Assembly (NCBI GenBank): GCA_020002185.1
Contig: CM034544.1
Span: forward strand, 2,273,338-2,337,337
Direction of reading: 5' to 3'
Length of the DNA: 64,000 bases
Origin: Paraescarpia echinospica
Taxonomy: Eukaryota; Annelida; Polychaeta; Sabellida; Siboglinidae
Shown here: positions 50,601-64,000 of the stretch, one piece after another
Layout: every line of letters starts with the position of its first letter
Position numbering within the stretch: position 1 is the stretch's first letter
The notes under the pieces: model-generated
The model's input: the letters and a program-made list of their open reading frames with translations, nothing else
What the model was told of the DNA's origin: nothing
Database searches by the model: none
Made by a program: the position numbers and the translations under genes

Positions 50601-51694
50601 CATTAAGTGCCAGGGGACAGTTTTACTAAAATTCTTAAGACCTCATCATAGGCTGAATACTACATTAAGTGCCAGGGGACAGTTTCCCTAACATTGTTAA
50701 GACCTTATCATAGGCTGAATACTACATTAAGTGCCAAGGGACAGTCTCACTAACATTCTTAGGAGCTCACCATAGGCTGAATACTACATTAAGTGCCAGG
50801 GGACAGTTTCATTAACATTGTTAAGATCTCATCATGGGCTGAATACTACATTACGTGCCAGGGGACAGTTTCACTAACATTGCTAAGACCTTATCATAGG
50901 CTGAATACTGCATTAAGTGCCAGGAGACATTTTCACTAACATTGTTAAGACCTAATCATAGGCTGAATACTACATTAAATGCCAGGGGACAGTTTCACTA
51001 AAATTCTTAAGACCTCATCATAGGCTGAATACTACATTAAGTGCCAAGGGACAGTTTCACTAACATTCTTAGGAGCTCACCATAGGCTGAATACTACATT
51101 AAGTGAGAGGGGACAGTTTCATTAACATTGTTAAGATCTCATCATGGGCTGAATACTACATTACGTGCCAGGGGACAGTTTCACTAACATTGCTAAGACC
51201 TTATCATAGGCTGAATACTGCATTAAGTGCCAGGAGACATTTTCACTAACATTGTTAAGACCTAATCATAGGCTGAATACTACATTAAATGCCAGGGGAC
51301 AGTTTCACTAAAATGCTTAAGACCTCATCATAGGCTGAATACTACATTAAGTGCCAGGGGACAGTTTCACTAACATTGTTAAGACCTAATCATAGGCTGA
51401 ATACTACATTAAGTGCCAAGGGACAGTTTCACTAATATTCTTAGGAGCTCACCATAGGCTGAATACTACATTAAGTGCCAGGGGACAGTTTCATTAACAT
51501 TGCTAAGATCTCATCATAGGCTGAATACTACATTAAGTGTCAGGGGACAGTTTCACTAACATTCATAAGACCTCATCATAGGCTGAATACTACATTAAGT
51601 GCCAGGGGACAGTTTCACTAACATTCTTAAGAATTTATCATAGGTTGAATACTACATTAAGTGCCAGGAGACATTTTCACTAATATTGTTAAGA

Positions 51695-52940
51695 CTGTAT
51701 TTTAGGCTAAATACTACAATAAGTGCCAGGGGACAATTTCACTAACATTGTTAAGACCTCATCATAGGTTGAATACTACATTAAGTGCCAGGGGACAGTT
51801 TCATTAACATTGTTAAGATCTCATCATGGGCTGAATACTACATTACGTGCCAGGGGACAGTTTCACTAACATTGCTAAGACCTTATCATAGGCTGAATAC
51901 TGCATTAAGTGCCAGGAGACATTTTCACTAACATTGTTAAGACCTAATCATAGGCTGAATACTACATTAAATGCCAGGGGACAGTTTCACTAAAATGCTT
52001 AAGACCTCATCATAGGCTGAATACTACATTAAGTGCCAGGGGACAGTTTCACTAACATTGTTAAGACCTAATCATAGGCTGAATACTACATTAAGTGCCA
52101 AGGGACAGTTTCACTAACATTCTTAGGAGCTCACCATAGGCTGAATACTACATTAAGTGCCAGGGGACAGTTTCATTAACATTGCTAAGATCTCATCATA
52201 GGCTGAATACTACATTAAGTGTCAGGGGACAGTTTCACTAACATTCATAAGACCTCATCATAGGCTGAATACTACATTAAGTGCCAGGGGACAGTTTCAC
52301 TAACATTCTTAAGAATTTATCATAGGTTGAATACTACATTAAGTGCCAGGAGACATTTTCACTAATATTGTTAAGACTGTATTTTAGGCTAAATACTACA
52401 ATAAGTGCCAGGGGACAGTTTCACTAACATTGTTAAGACCTCATCATAGGTTGAATACTACATTAAGTGCCAGGAGACAGTTTCACTAACATTCTTAGGA
52501 GTTCACCATAGGCTGAATACTACATTAAGTGCCAGGGGACAGTTTCACAAACATTGTTAAGACCTTGTCATAGGCTGAATACTATATTAATTGCTAGGAG
52601 ACATTTTCACTAATATTGTTAAGACCTTATCATAGGCTGAATACTACATTAAGTGCCAGGGGACAGTTTCACTAACATTATTAAGACCTCATCATAGGCT
52701 TAATACTACATTAAGTGCCAGGATACATTTTCACTAACATTGTTAAGACCTAATCATAGGCTGAACACTACATTAAGTGTCAGGGGACAGTTTCACTAAC
52801 ATTCATAAGACCTCATCATAGGCTGAATACTACATTAAGTGCCAGGGGACAGTTTCACTAACATTCTTAAGAATTTATCATAGGTTGAATACTACATTAA
52901 GTGCCAGGAGACATTTTCACTAATATTGTTAACACTGTAT
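51695..52940 (+). repeat. Local expansion inside one higher-order copy
   Basis: Here the interval between equivalent markers is 4152 bp, not 3284. The excess is 868 bp, exactly 14 monomers. The CTGTATTTTA marker appears at 51695, again 682 bp later (11 monomers) at 52377 and 558 bp later (9 monomers) at 52935, so blocks of monomers were re-duplicated in register. Confidence 0.9.
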
Positions 52941-55900
52941 TTTAGGCTAAATACTACATTAAGTGCCAGGGGACAGTTTCACTAACATTCTTAAGACCTC
53001 ATCATAGGTTGAATACTACATTAAATGCCAGGAGACATTTTCATTAACATTGTTAAGAACTAATCATAGGCTGAATACTACATTAAGTGCCAGGGGATAG
53101 TTTCACTAACATTGTTAAGATCTAATCATAGGCTGAATACTATATTAAGTGCCACGAGACATTTTCACTAATATTGTTAAGACCTTATCATAGGCTGAAT
53201 ACTACATTAAGTACCAGGGGACAGTTTCACTAACATTCTTAAGACCTAATCATAGGCTGAATACTACATTAAGTGCCGGGGGACAGTTTCAATAACATTG
53301 TTAAGACCTAATCATAGGCTGAATACTACACTAAGTGCCAGGGGATAGTTTCACTAACATTGTTAAGATCTAATCATAGGCTGAATACTATATTAAGTGC
53401 CACGAGACATTTTCACTAATATTGTTAAGACCTTATCATAGGCTGAATACTACGTTAAGTGCCAGGGGACAGTTTCACTAACATTCTTAAGAACTCATCA
53501 TAGGATGAATACTATATTAAGTGCCAGGAGACATTTTCACTAACATTGTTAAGACCTAATCATAGTCTGAATACTACATAAATGCCAGGGGACAGTTTCA
53601 CTAACATTCTAAAGACCTCATCATAGGCTGAATACTACATTAAGCGCCAGGGGACAGTTTCACTAACATTTTTAAGACCTTATCATAGGCTGAATACTAC
53701 ATTAAGTGCCAGGAGACATTTTCACTAATATTGTTAAGACCTTATCATAGGCTGAATACTACATTAAGTGCCAGGGGATAGTTTCACTAACATTGTTAAG
53801 ACCTAATCATAGGCTGAATACTACATTAAGTGCCGGGGGACAGTTTCAGTAACATTGTTAAGACCTAATCATAGGCTGAATACTACATTAAGTGACAGGG
53901 GACAGTTTCACTAATATTGTTAAGACCTTATCATAGGCTGAATACTACATTACGTGCCAGGAGATATTTTCACTAACATTGTTAAGACCTAATCATAGGC
54001 TGAATACTACATTAAGTGCCAGGGGACAGTTTCACTAAAATTCTTAAGACCTCATCATAGGCTGAATACTACATTAAGTGCCAGGGGACAGTTTCCCTAA
54101 CATTGTTAAGACCTTATCATAGGCTGAATACTACATTAAGTGCCAAGAGACAGTTTCACTAACATTCTTAGGAGCTCACCATAGGCGGAATACTACATTA
54201 AGTGCCAGGGGACAGTTTCATTAACATTGTTAAGACCTAATCATAGGCTGAATACTACATTAAGTGCCAGGGGACTGTTTCACTAACATTGTTAAGACCT
54301 TATCATAGGCTGAATACTACATTACATGCCAGGGGACAGTTTCATTAACATTGTTAAGACCTAATCATAGGCTGAATACTACATTAAGTGCCAGGGGACA
54401 GTTTCACTAAAATTCTTAAGACCTCATCATAGGCTGAATACTACATTAAGTGCCAGGGTCAGTTTCCCTAACATTGTTAAGACCTTATCATAGGCTGAAT
54501 ACTACATTAAGTGCCAAGGGACAGTTTCACAAATATTCTTAGGAGCTCACCATAGGCTGAATACTACATTAAGTGCCAGGGGACAGTTTCATTAACATTG
54601 TTAAGATCTCATCATAGGCTGAATACTACATTACGTGCCAGGGGACAGTTTCACTAACATTGCTAAGACCTTATCATAGGCTGAATACTGCATTAAGTGC
54701 CAGGAGACATTTTCACTAACATTGTTAAGACCTAATCATAGGCTGAATACTACATTAAGTGCCAGGGGACAGTTTTACTAAAATTCTTAAGACCTCATCA
54801 TAGGCTGAATACTACATTAAGTGCCAGGGGACAGTTTCCCTAACATTGTTAAGACCTTATCATAGGCTGAATACTACATTAAGTGCCAAGGGACAGTCTC
54901 ACTAACATTCTTAGGAGCTCACCATAGGCTGAATACTACATTAAGTGCCAGGGGACAGTTTCATTAACATTGTTAAGATCTCATCATGGGCTGAATACTA
55001 CATTACGTGCCAGGGGACAGTTTCACTAACATTGCTAAGACCTTATCATAGGCTGAATACTGCATTAAGTGCCAGGAGACATTTTCACTAACATTGTTAA
55101 GACCTAATCATAGGCTGAATACTACATTAAATGCCAGGGGACAGTTTCACTAAAATTCTTAAGACCTCATCATAGGCTGAATACTACATTAAGTGCCAAG
55201 GGACAGTTTCACTAACATTCTTAGGAGCTCACCATAGGCGGAATACTACATTAAGTGCCAGGGGACAGTTTCATTAACATTGTTAAGATCTCATCATGGG
55301 CTGAATACTACATTACGTGCCAGGGGACAGTTTCACTAACATTGCTAAGACCTTATCATAGGCTGAATACTGCATTAAGTGCCAGGAGACATTTTCACTA
55401 ACATTGTTAAGACCTAATCATAGGCTGAATACTACATTAAATGCCAGGGGACAGTTTCACTAAAATGCTTAAGACCTCATCATAGGCTGAATACTACATT
55501 AAGTGCCAGGGGACAGTTTCACTAACATTGTTAAGACCTAATCATAGGCTGAATACTACATTAAGTGCCAAGGGACAGTTTCACTAACATTCTTAGGAGC
55601 TCACCATAGGCTGAATACTACATTAAGTGCCAGGGGACAGTTTCATTAACATTGCTAAGATCTCATCATAGGCTGAATACTACATTAAGTGTCAGGGGAC
55701 AGTTTCACTAACATTCATAAGACCTCATCATAGGCTGAATACTACATTAAGTGCCAGGGGACAGTTTCACTAACATTCTTAAGAATTTATCATAGGTTGA
55801 ATACTACATTAAGTGCCAGGAGACATTTTCACTAATATTGTTAAGACTGTATTTTAGGCTAAATACTACAATAAGTGCCAGGGGACAGTTTCACTAACAT

Positions 55901-58900
55901 TGTTAAGACCTCATCATAGGTTGAATACTACATTAAGTGCCAGGGGACAGTTTCACTAACATTCTTAAGACCTCATCATAGGTTGAATACTACATTAAAT
56001 GCCAGGAGACATTTTCATTAACATTGTTAAGAACTAATCATAGGCTGAATACTACATTAAGTGCCAGGGGATAGTTTCACTAACATTGTTAAGATCTAAT
56101 CATAGGCTGAATACTATATTAAATGCCACGAGACATTTTCACTAATATTGTTAAGACCTTATCATAGGCTGAATACTACATTAAGTACCAGGGGACAGTT
56201 TCACTAACATTCTTAAGACCTCATCATAGGTTGAATACTACATTAAGTGCCAGGGGACAGTTTCACTAACATTCTTAAGACCTCATCATAGGTTGAATAC
56301 TACATTAAATGCCAGGAGACATTTTCATTAACATTGTTAAGAACTAATCATAGGCTGAATACTACATTAAGTGCCAGGGGATAGTTTCACTAACATTGTT
56401 AAGATCTAATCATAGGCTGAATACTATATTAAGTGCCACGAGACATTTTCACTAATATTGTTAAGACCTTATCATAGGCTGAATACTACATTAAGTACCA
56501 GGGGACAGTTTCACTAACATTCTTAAGACCTAATCATAGGCTGAATACTACATTAAGTGCCAGGGGACAGTTTCAATAACATTGTTAAGACCTAATCATA
56601 GGCTGAATACTACACTAAGTGCCAGGGGATAGTTTCACTAACATTGTTAAGATCTAATCATAGGCTGAATACTATATTAAGTGCCACGAGACATTTTCAC
56701 TAATATTGTTAAGACCTTATCATAGGCTGAATACTACGTTAAGTGCCAGGGGACAGTTTCACTAACATTCTTAAGAACTCATCATAGGATGAATACTATA
56801 TTAAGTGCCAGGAGACATTTTCACTAACATTGTTAAGACCTAATCATAGTCTGAATACTACATAAATGCCAGGGGACAGTTTCACTAACATTCTAAAGAC
56901 CTCATCATAGGCTGAATACTACATTAAGCGCCAGGGGACAGTTTCACTAACATTTTTAAGACCTTATCATAGGCTGAATACTACATTAAGTGCCAGGAGA
57001 CATTTTCACTAATATTGTTAAGACCTTATCATAGGCTGAATACTACATTAAGTGCCAGGGGATAGTTTCACTAACATTGTTAAGACCTAATCATAGGCTG
57101 AATACTACATTAAGTGCCGGGGGACAGTTTCAGTAACATTGTTAAGACCTAATCATAGGCTGAATACTACATTAAGTGACAGGGGACAGTTTCACTAATA
57201 TTGTTAAGACCTTATCATAGGCTGAATACTACATTACGTGCCAGGAGATATTTTCACTAACATTGTTAAGACCTAATCATAGGCTGAATACTACATTAAG
57301 TGCCAGGGGACAGTTTCACTAAAATTCTTAAGACCTCATCATAGGCTGAATACTACATTAAGTGCCAGGGGACAGTTTCCCTAACATTGTTAAGACCTTA
57401 TCATAGGCTGAATACTACATTAAGTGCCAAGAGACAGTTTCACTAACATTCTTAGGAGCTCACCATAGGCGGAATACTACATTAAGTGCCAGGGGACAGT
57501 TTCATTAACATTGTTAAGACCTAATCATAGGCTGAATACTACATTAAGTGCCAGGGGACTGTTTCACTAACATTGTTAAGACCTTATCATAGGCTGAATA
57601 CTACATTACATGCCAGGGGACAGTTTCATTAACATTGTTAAGACCTAATCATAGGCTGAATACTACATTAAGTGCCAGGGGACAGTTTCACTAAAATTCT
57701 TAAGACCTCATCATAGGCTGAATACTACATTAAGTGCCAGGGTCAGTTTCCCTAACATTGTTAAGACCTTATCATAGGCTGAATACTACATTAAGTGCCA
57801 AGGGACAGTTTCACAAATATTCTTAGGAGCTCACCATAGGCTGAATACTACATTAAGTGCCAGGGGACAGTTTCATTAACATTGTTAAGATCTCATCATA
57901 GGCTGAATACTACATTACGTGCCAGGGGACAGTTTCACTAACATTGCTAAGACCTTATCATAGGCTGAATACTGCATTAAGTGCCAGGAGACATTTTCAC
58001 TAACATTGTTAAGACCTAATCATAGGCTGAATACTACATTAAGTGCCAGGGGACAGTTTTACTAAAATTCTTAAGACCTCATCATAGGCTGAATACTACA
58101 TTAAGTGCCAGGGGACAGTTTCCCTAACATTGTTAAGACCTTATCATAGGCTGAATACTACATTAAGTGCCAAGGGACAGTCTCACTAACATTCTTAGGA
58201 GCTCACCATAGGCTGAATACTACATTAAGTGCCAGGGGACAGTTTCATTAACATTGTTAAGATCTCATCATGGGCTGAATACTACATTACGTGCCAGGGG
58301 ACAGTTTCACTAACATTGCTAAGACCTTATCATAGGCTGAATACTGCATTAAGTGCCAGGAGACATTTTCACTAACATTGTTAAGACCTAATCATAGGCT
58401 GAATACTACATTAAATGCCAGGGGACAGTTTCACTAAAATTCTTAAGACCTCATCATAGGCTGAATACTACATTAAGTGCCAAGGGACAGTTTCACTAAC
58501 ATTCTTAGGAGCTCACCATAGGCTGAATACTACATTAAGTGCCAGGGGACAGTTTCATTAACATTGTTAAGATCTCATCATGGGCTGAATACTACATTAC
58601 GTGCCAGGGGACAGTTTCACTAACATTGCTAAGACCTTATCATAGGCTGAATACTGCATTAAGTGCCAGGAGACATTTTCACTAACATTGTTAAGACCTA
58701 ATCATAGGCTGAATACTACATTAAATGCCAGGGGACAGTTTCACTAAAATGCTTAAGACCTCATCATAGGCTGAATACTACATTAAGTGCCAGGGGACAG
58801 TTTCACTAACATTGTTAAGACCTAATCATAGGCTGAATACTACATTAAGTGCCAAGGGACAGTTTCACTAACATTCTTAGGAGCTCACCATAGGCTGAAT

Positions 58901-61900
58901 ACTACATTAAGTGCCAGGGGACAGTTTCATTAACATTGCTAAGATCTCATCATAGGCTGAATACTACATTAAGTGTCAGGGGACAGTTTCACTAACATTC
59001 ATAAGACCTCATCATAGGCTGAATACTACATTAAGTGCCAGGGGACAGTTTCACTAACATTCTTAAGAATTTATCATAGGTTGAATACTACATTAAGTGC
59101 CACGAGACATTTTCACTAATATTGTTAAGACTGTATTTTAGGCTAAATACTACAATAAGTGCCAGGGGACAGTTTCACTAACATTGTTAAGACCTCATCA
59201 TAGGTTGAATACTACATTAAGTGCCAGGGGACAGTTTCACTAACATTCTTAAGACCTCATCATAGGTTGAATACTACATTAAATGCCAGGAGACATTTTC
59301 ATTAACATTGTTAAGAACTAATCATAGGCTGAATACTACATTAAGTGCCAGGGGATAGTTTCACTAACATTGTTAAGATCTAATCATAGGCTGAATACTA
59401 TATTAAATGCCACGAGACATTTTCACTAATATTGTTAAGACCTTATCATAGGCTGAATACTACATTAAGTACCAGGGGACAGTTTCACTAACATTCTTAA
59501 GACCTCATCATAGGTTGAATACTACATTAAGTGCCAGGGGACAGTTTCACTAACATTCTTAAGACCTCATCATAGGTTGAATACTACATTAAATGCCAGG
59601 AGACATTTTCATTAACATTGTTAAGAACTAATCATAGGCTGAATACTACATTAAGTGCCAGGGGATAGTTTCACTAACATTGTTAAGATCTAATCATAGG
59701 CTGAATACTATATTAAGTGCCACGAGACATTTTCACTAATATTGTTAAGACCTTATCATAGGCTGAATACTACATTAAGTACCAGGGGACAGTTTCACTA
59801 ACATTCTTAAGACCTAATCATAGGCTGAATACTACATTAAGTGCCGGGGGACAGTTTCAATAACATTGTTAAGACCTAATCATAGGCTGAATACTACACT
59901 AAGTGCCAGGGGATAGTTTCACTAACATTGTTAAGATCTAATCATAGGCTGAATACTATATTAAGTGCCACGAGACATTTTCACTAATATTGTTAAGACC
60001 TTATCATAGGCTGAATACTACGTTAAGTGCCAGGGGACAGTTTCACTAACATTCTTAAGAACTCATCATAGGATGAATACTATATTAAGTGCCAGGAGAC
60101 ATTTTCACTAACATTGTTAAGACCTAATCATAGTCTGAATACTACATAAGTGCCAGGGGACAGTTTCACTAACATTCTAAAGACCTCATCATAGGCTGAA
60201 TACTACATTAAGCGCCAGGGGACAGTTTCACTAACATTTTTAAGACCTTATCATAGGCTGAATACTACATTAAGTGCCAGGAGACATTTTCACTAATATT
60301 GTTAAGACCTTATCATAGGCTGAATACTACATTAAGTGCCAGGGGATAGTTTCACTAACATTGTTAAGACCTAATCATAGGCTGAATACTACATTAAGTG
60401 CCAGGGGACAGTTTCAGTAACATTGTTAAGACCTAATCATAGGCTGAATACTACATTAAGTGACAGGGGACAGTTTCACTAATATTGTTAAGACCTTATC
60501 ATAGGCTGAATACTACATTACGTGCCAGGAGATATTTTCACTAACATTGTTAAGACCTAATCATAGGCTGAATACTACATTAAGTGCCAGGGGACAGTTT
60601 CACTAAAATTCTTAAGACCTCATCATAGGCTGAATACTACATTAAGTGCCAGGGGACAGTTTTCCTAACATTGTTAAGACCTTATCATAGGCTGAATACT
60701 ACATTAAGTGCCAAGGGACAGTTTCACTAACATTCTTAGGAGCTCACCATAGGCTGAATACTACATTAAGTGCCAGGGGACAGTTTCATTAACATTGTTA
60801 AGACCTAATCATAGGCTGAAAACTACATTAAGTGCCAGGGGACTGTTTCACTAACATTGTTAAGACCTTATCATAGGCTGAATACTACATTACATGCCAG
60901 GGGACAGTTTCATTAACATTGTTAAGACCTAATCATAGGCTGAATACTACATTAAGTGCCAGGGGACAGTTTCACTAAAATTCTTAAGACCTCATCATAG
61001 GCTGAATACTACATTAAGTGCCAGGGTCAGTTTCCCTAACATTGTTAAGACCTTATCATAGGCTGAATACTACATTAAGTGCCAAGGGACAGTTTCACAA
61101 ATATTCTTAGGAGATCACCATAGGCTGAATACTACATTAAGTGCCAGGGGACAGTTTCATTAACATTGTTAAGATCTCATCATAGGCTGAATACTACATT
61201 ACGTGCCAGGAGACATTTTCACTAACATTGTTAAGACCTAATCATAGGCTGAATACTACATTAAGTGCCAGGGGACAGTTTTACTAAAATTCTTAAGACC
61301 TCATCATAGGCTGAATACTACATTAAGTGCCAGGGGACAGTTTCCCTAACATTGTTAAGACCTTATCATAGGCTGAATACTACATTAAGTGCCAAGGGAC
61401 AGTTTCACTAACATTCTTAGGAGCTCACCATAGGCTGAATACTACATTAAGTGCCAGGGGACAGTTTCATTAACATTGTTAAGATCTCATCATGGGCTGA
61501 ATACTACATTACGTGCCAGGGGACAGTTTCACTAACATTGCTAAGACCTTATCATAGGCTGAATACTGCATTAAGTGCCAGGAGACATTTTCACTAACAT
61601 TGTTAAGACCTAATCATAGGCTGAATACTACATTAAATGCCAGGGGACAGTTTCACTAAAATTCTTAAGACCTCATCATAGGCTGAATACTACATTAAGT
61701 GCCAAGGGACAGTTTCACTAACATTCTTAGGAGCTCACCATAGGCTGAATACTACATTAAGTGAGAGGGGACAGTTTCATTAACATTGTTAAGATCTCAT
61801 CATGGGCTGAATACTACATTACGTGCCAGGGGACAGTTTCACTAACATTGCTAAGACCTTATCATAGGCTGAATACTGCATTAAGTGCCAGGAGACATTT

Positions 61901-62414
61901 TCACTAACATTGTTAAGACCTAATCATAGGCTGAATACTACATTAAATGCCAGGGGACAGTTTCACTAAAATGCTTAAGACCTCATCATAGGCTGAATAC
62001 TACATTAAGTGCCAGGGGACAGTTTCACTAACATTGTTAAGACCTAATCATAGGCTGAATACTACATTAAGTGCCAAGGGACAGTTTCACTAACATTCTT
62101 AGGAGCTCACCATAGGCTGAATACTACATTAAGTGCCAGGGGACAGTTTCATTAACATTGCTAAGATCTCATCATAGGCTGAATACTACATTAAGTGCCA
62201 GGGGACAGTTTCATTAACATTGCTAAGATCTCATCATAGGCTGAATACTACATTAAGTGTCAGGGGACAGTTTCACTAACATTCATAAGACCTCATCATA
62301 GGCTGAATACTACATTAAGTGCCAGGGGACAGTTTCACTAACATTCTTAAGAATTTATCATAGGTTGAATACTACATTAAGTGCCAGGAGACATTTTCAC
62401 TAATATTGTTAAGA

Positions 62415-63064
62415 CTGTATTTTAGGCTAAATACTACAATAAGTGCCAGGGGACAGTTTCACTAACATTGTTAAGACCTCATCATAGGTTGAATACTACA
62501 TTAAGTGCCAGGGGACAGTTTCACTAACATTCTTAAGACCTCATCATAGGTTGAATACTACATTAAATGCCAGGAGACATTTTCATTAACATTGTTAAGA
62601 ACTAATCATAGGCTGAATACTACATTAAGTGCCAGGGGATAGTTTCACTAACATTGTTAAGATCTAATCATAGGCTGAATACTATATTAAATGCCACGAG
62701 ACATTTTCACTAATATTGTTAAGACCTTATCATAGGCTGAATACTACATTAAGTACCAGGGGACAGTTTCACTAACATTCTTAAGACCTAATCATAGGCT
62801 GAATACTACATTAAGTGCCGGGGGACAGTTTCAATAACATTGTTAAGACCTAATCATAGGCTGAATACTACACTAAGTGCCAGGGGATAGTTTCACTAAC
62901 ATTGTTAAGATCTAATCATAGGATGAATACTATATTAAGTGCCAGGAGACAGTTTCACTAACATTCTAAAGACCTCATCATAGGCTGAATACTACATTAA
63001 GCGCCAGGGGACAGTTTCACTAACATTTTTAAGACCTTATCATAGGCTGAATACTACATTAAGT
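62415..63064 (+). repeat. In-register deletions in the last higher-order copy
   Basis: The AGCGCC marker comes 2789 bp after its predecessor (60211 to 63000), a loss of 495 bp, which is eight monomers including one 61-bp monomer. The next marker (TGACAGG, 63064) shows a further loss of 186 bp, three monomers. A fused monomer reading CCAGGAGACAGTTTCAC at about 62943 marks one junction. Confidence 0.85.
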
Positions 63065-64000
63065 GACAGGGGACAGTTTCACTAATATTGTTAAGACCTT
63101 ATCATAGGCTGAATACTACATTACGTGCCAGGAGATATTTTCACTAACATTGTTAAGACCTAATCATAGGCTGAATACTACATTAAGTGCCAGGGGACAG
63201 TTTCACTAAAATTCTTAAGACCTCATCATATGCTGAATACTACATTAAGTGCCAGGGGACAGTTTCCCTAACATTGTTAAGACCTTATCATAGGCTGAAT
63301 ACTACATTAAGTGCCAAGGGACAGTTTCACTAACATTCTTAGGAGCTCACAATAGGCTGAATACTACATTAAGTGCCAGGGGACAGTTTCATTAACATTG
63401 TTAAGATCTCATCATAGGCTGAATACTACATTACGTGCCAGGGGACAATTTCACTAACATTGCTAAGACCTTATCATAGGCTGAATACTGCATTAAGTGC
63501 CAGGAGACATTTTCACTAACATTGTTAAGACCTAATCATAGGCTGAATACTACATTAAGTGCCAGGGGACAGTTTTACTAAAATTCTTAAGACCTCATCA
63601 TAGGCTGAATACTACATTAAGTGCCAGGGGACAGTTTCCCTAACATTGTTAAGACCTTATCATAGGCTGAATACTACATTAAGTGCCAAGGGACAGTTTC
63701 ACTAACATTCTTAGGAGCTCACCATAGGCTGAATACTACATTAAGTGCCAGGGGACAGTTTCATTAACATTGTTAAGATCTCATCATGGGCTGAATACTA
63801 CATTACGTGCCAGGGGACAGTTTCACTAACATTGCTAAGACCTTATCATAGGCTGAATACTGCATTAAGTGCCAGGAGACATTTTCACTAACATTGTTAA
63901 GACCTAATCATAGGCTGAATACTACATTAAATGCCAGGGGACAGTTTCACTAAAATTCTTAAGACCTCATCATAGGCTGAATACTACATTAAGTGCCAAG

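Larger units (their letters stand above)
47656..64000 (+). repeat. 62-bp satellite array with 53-monomer (3284-bp) higher-order repeat
   Basis: About 264 head-to-tail monomers of 62 bp (CATAGGCTGAATACTACATT, then AAGTGCCAGGGGACAGTTTC, then ACTAACATTGTTAAGACCTA, then AT), continuing past the window end. Marker monomers recur at 3284 bp: TAGTCTGAAT at 49411, 53563, 56847 and 60131; CCAGGGTCAG at 50301, 54453, 57737 and 61021; CTGTATTTTA at 48411, 51695, 55847, 59131 and 62415. 3284 is 53 x 62 minus 2, and two 1-bp deletions are visible in each higher-order copy (in the first two marker monomers). No unrelated DNA interrupts the array. Confidence 0.97.

Overview
The window reads as nuclear DNA from an invertebrate animal. 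The evidence is intron-split coding exons with GT/AG splice sites, non-LTR retrotransposons of at least three lineages, very long microsatellites, and decayed copies of a multicopy gene family that I know from molluscs, cnidarians and other marine invertebrates. A mollusc or similar lophotrochozoan is my best guess, but the sequence does not prove it. There are no operons, bacterial genes or CRISPR loci. Only one host gene fragment is credible; everything else recognisable is repeat, mobile element or pseudogene.

Region 1 (1-22570) is a very large inverted repeat. Positions 1-6159 return in reverse complement at 16414-22570, differing by only a few changes per kb. Each arm holds, from its outer end inward, about 3.1 kb without a recognisable gene, a decayed pseudogene, and a 5'-truncated LINE reverse transcriptase with a 3' hairpin and a tandem-repeat tail. 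The spacer (6160-16413) carries the rest of the left LINE, a (CA)n tract, a 42-bp minisatellite of about 43 units, two exons of a fucolectin-type (F5/8C-like) lectin domain separated by an intron made mostly of simple repeats, a 1-kb (GTAT)n tract, and a 1000-N gap that touches the right arm. The arms may be a real palindrome or two haplotypes joined tail to tail by the scaffolder.

Region 2 (22571-27390) is a retrotransposon graveyard. It has a 5'-truncated RTE-like RT remnant ending in a short TAAG repeat, then on the minus strand an L2/CR1-like LINE that keeps ORF1 and the RT but has lost the endonuclease between them, then a small RT scrap.

Region 3 (27391-46655) is a compound satellite: arrays of a 58-bp monomer interrupted ten times by a 587- or 601-bp linker. 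The linkers fall into two length classes differing by a 14-bp indel. Three consecutive linkers recur at an offset of exactly 10,965 bp. It runs into a second 1000-N gap.

Region 4 (47656-64000) is one uninterrupted array of a 62-bp satellite, organised in a 53-monomer higher-order repeat of 3284 bp. This period is confirmed by several independent marker variants.

The genes do not form a pathway. The window is best read as heterochromatin-like, repeat-dominated sequence with one gene fragment embedded in a palindrome spacer.
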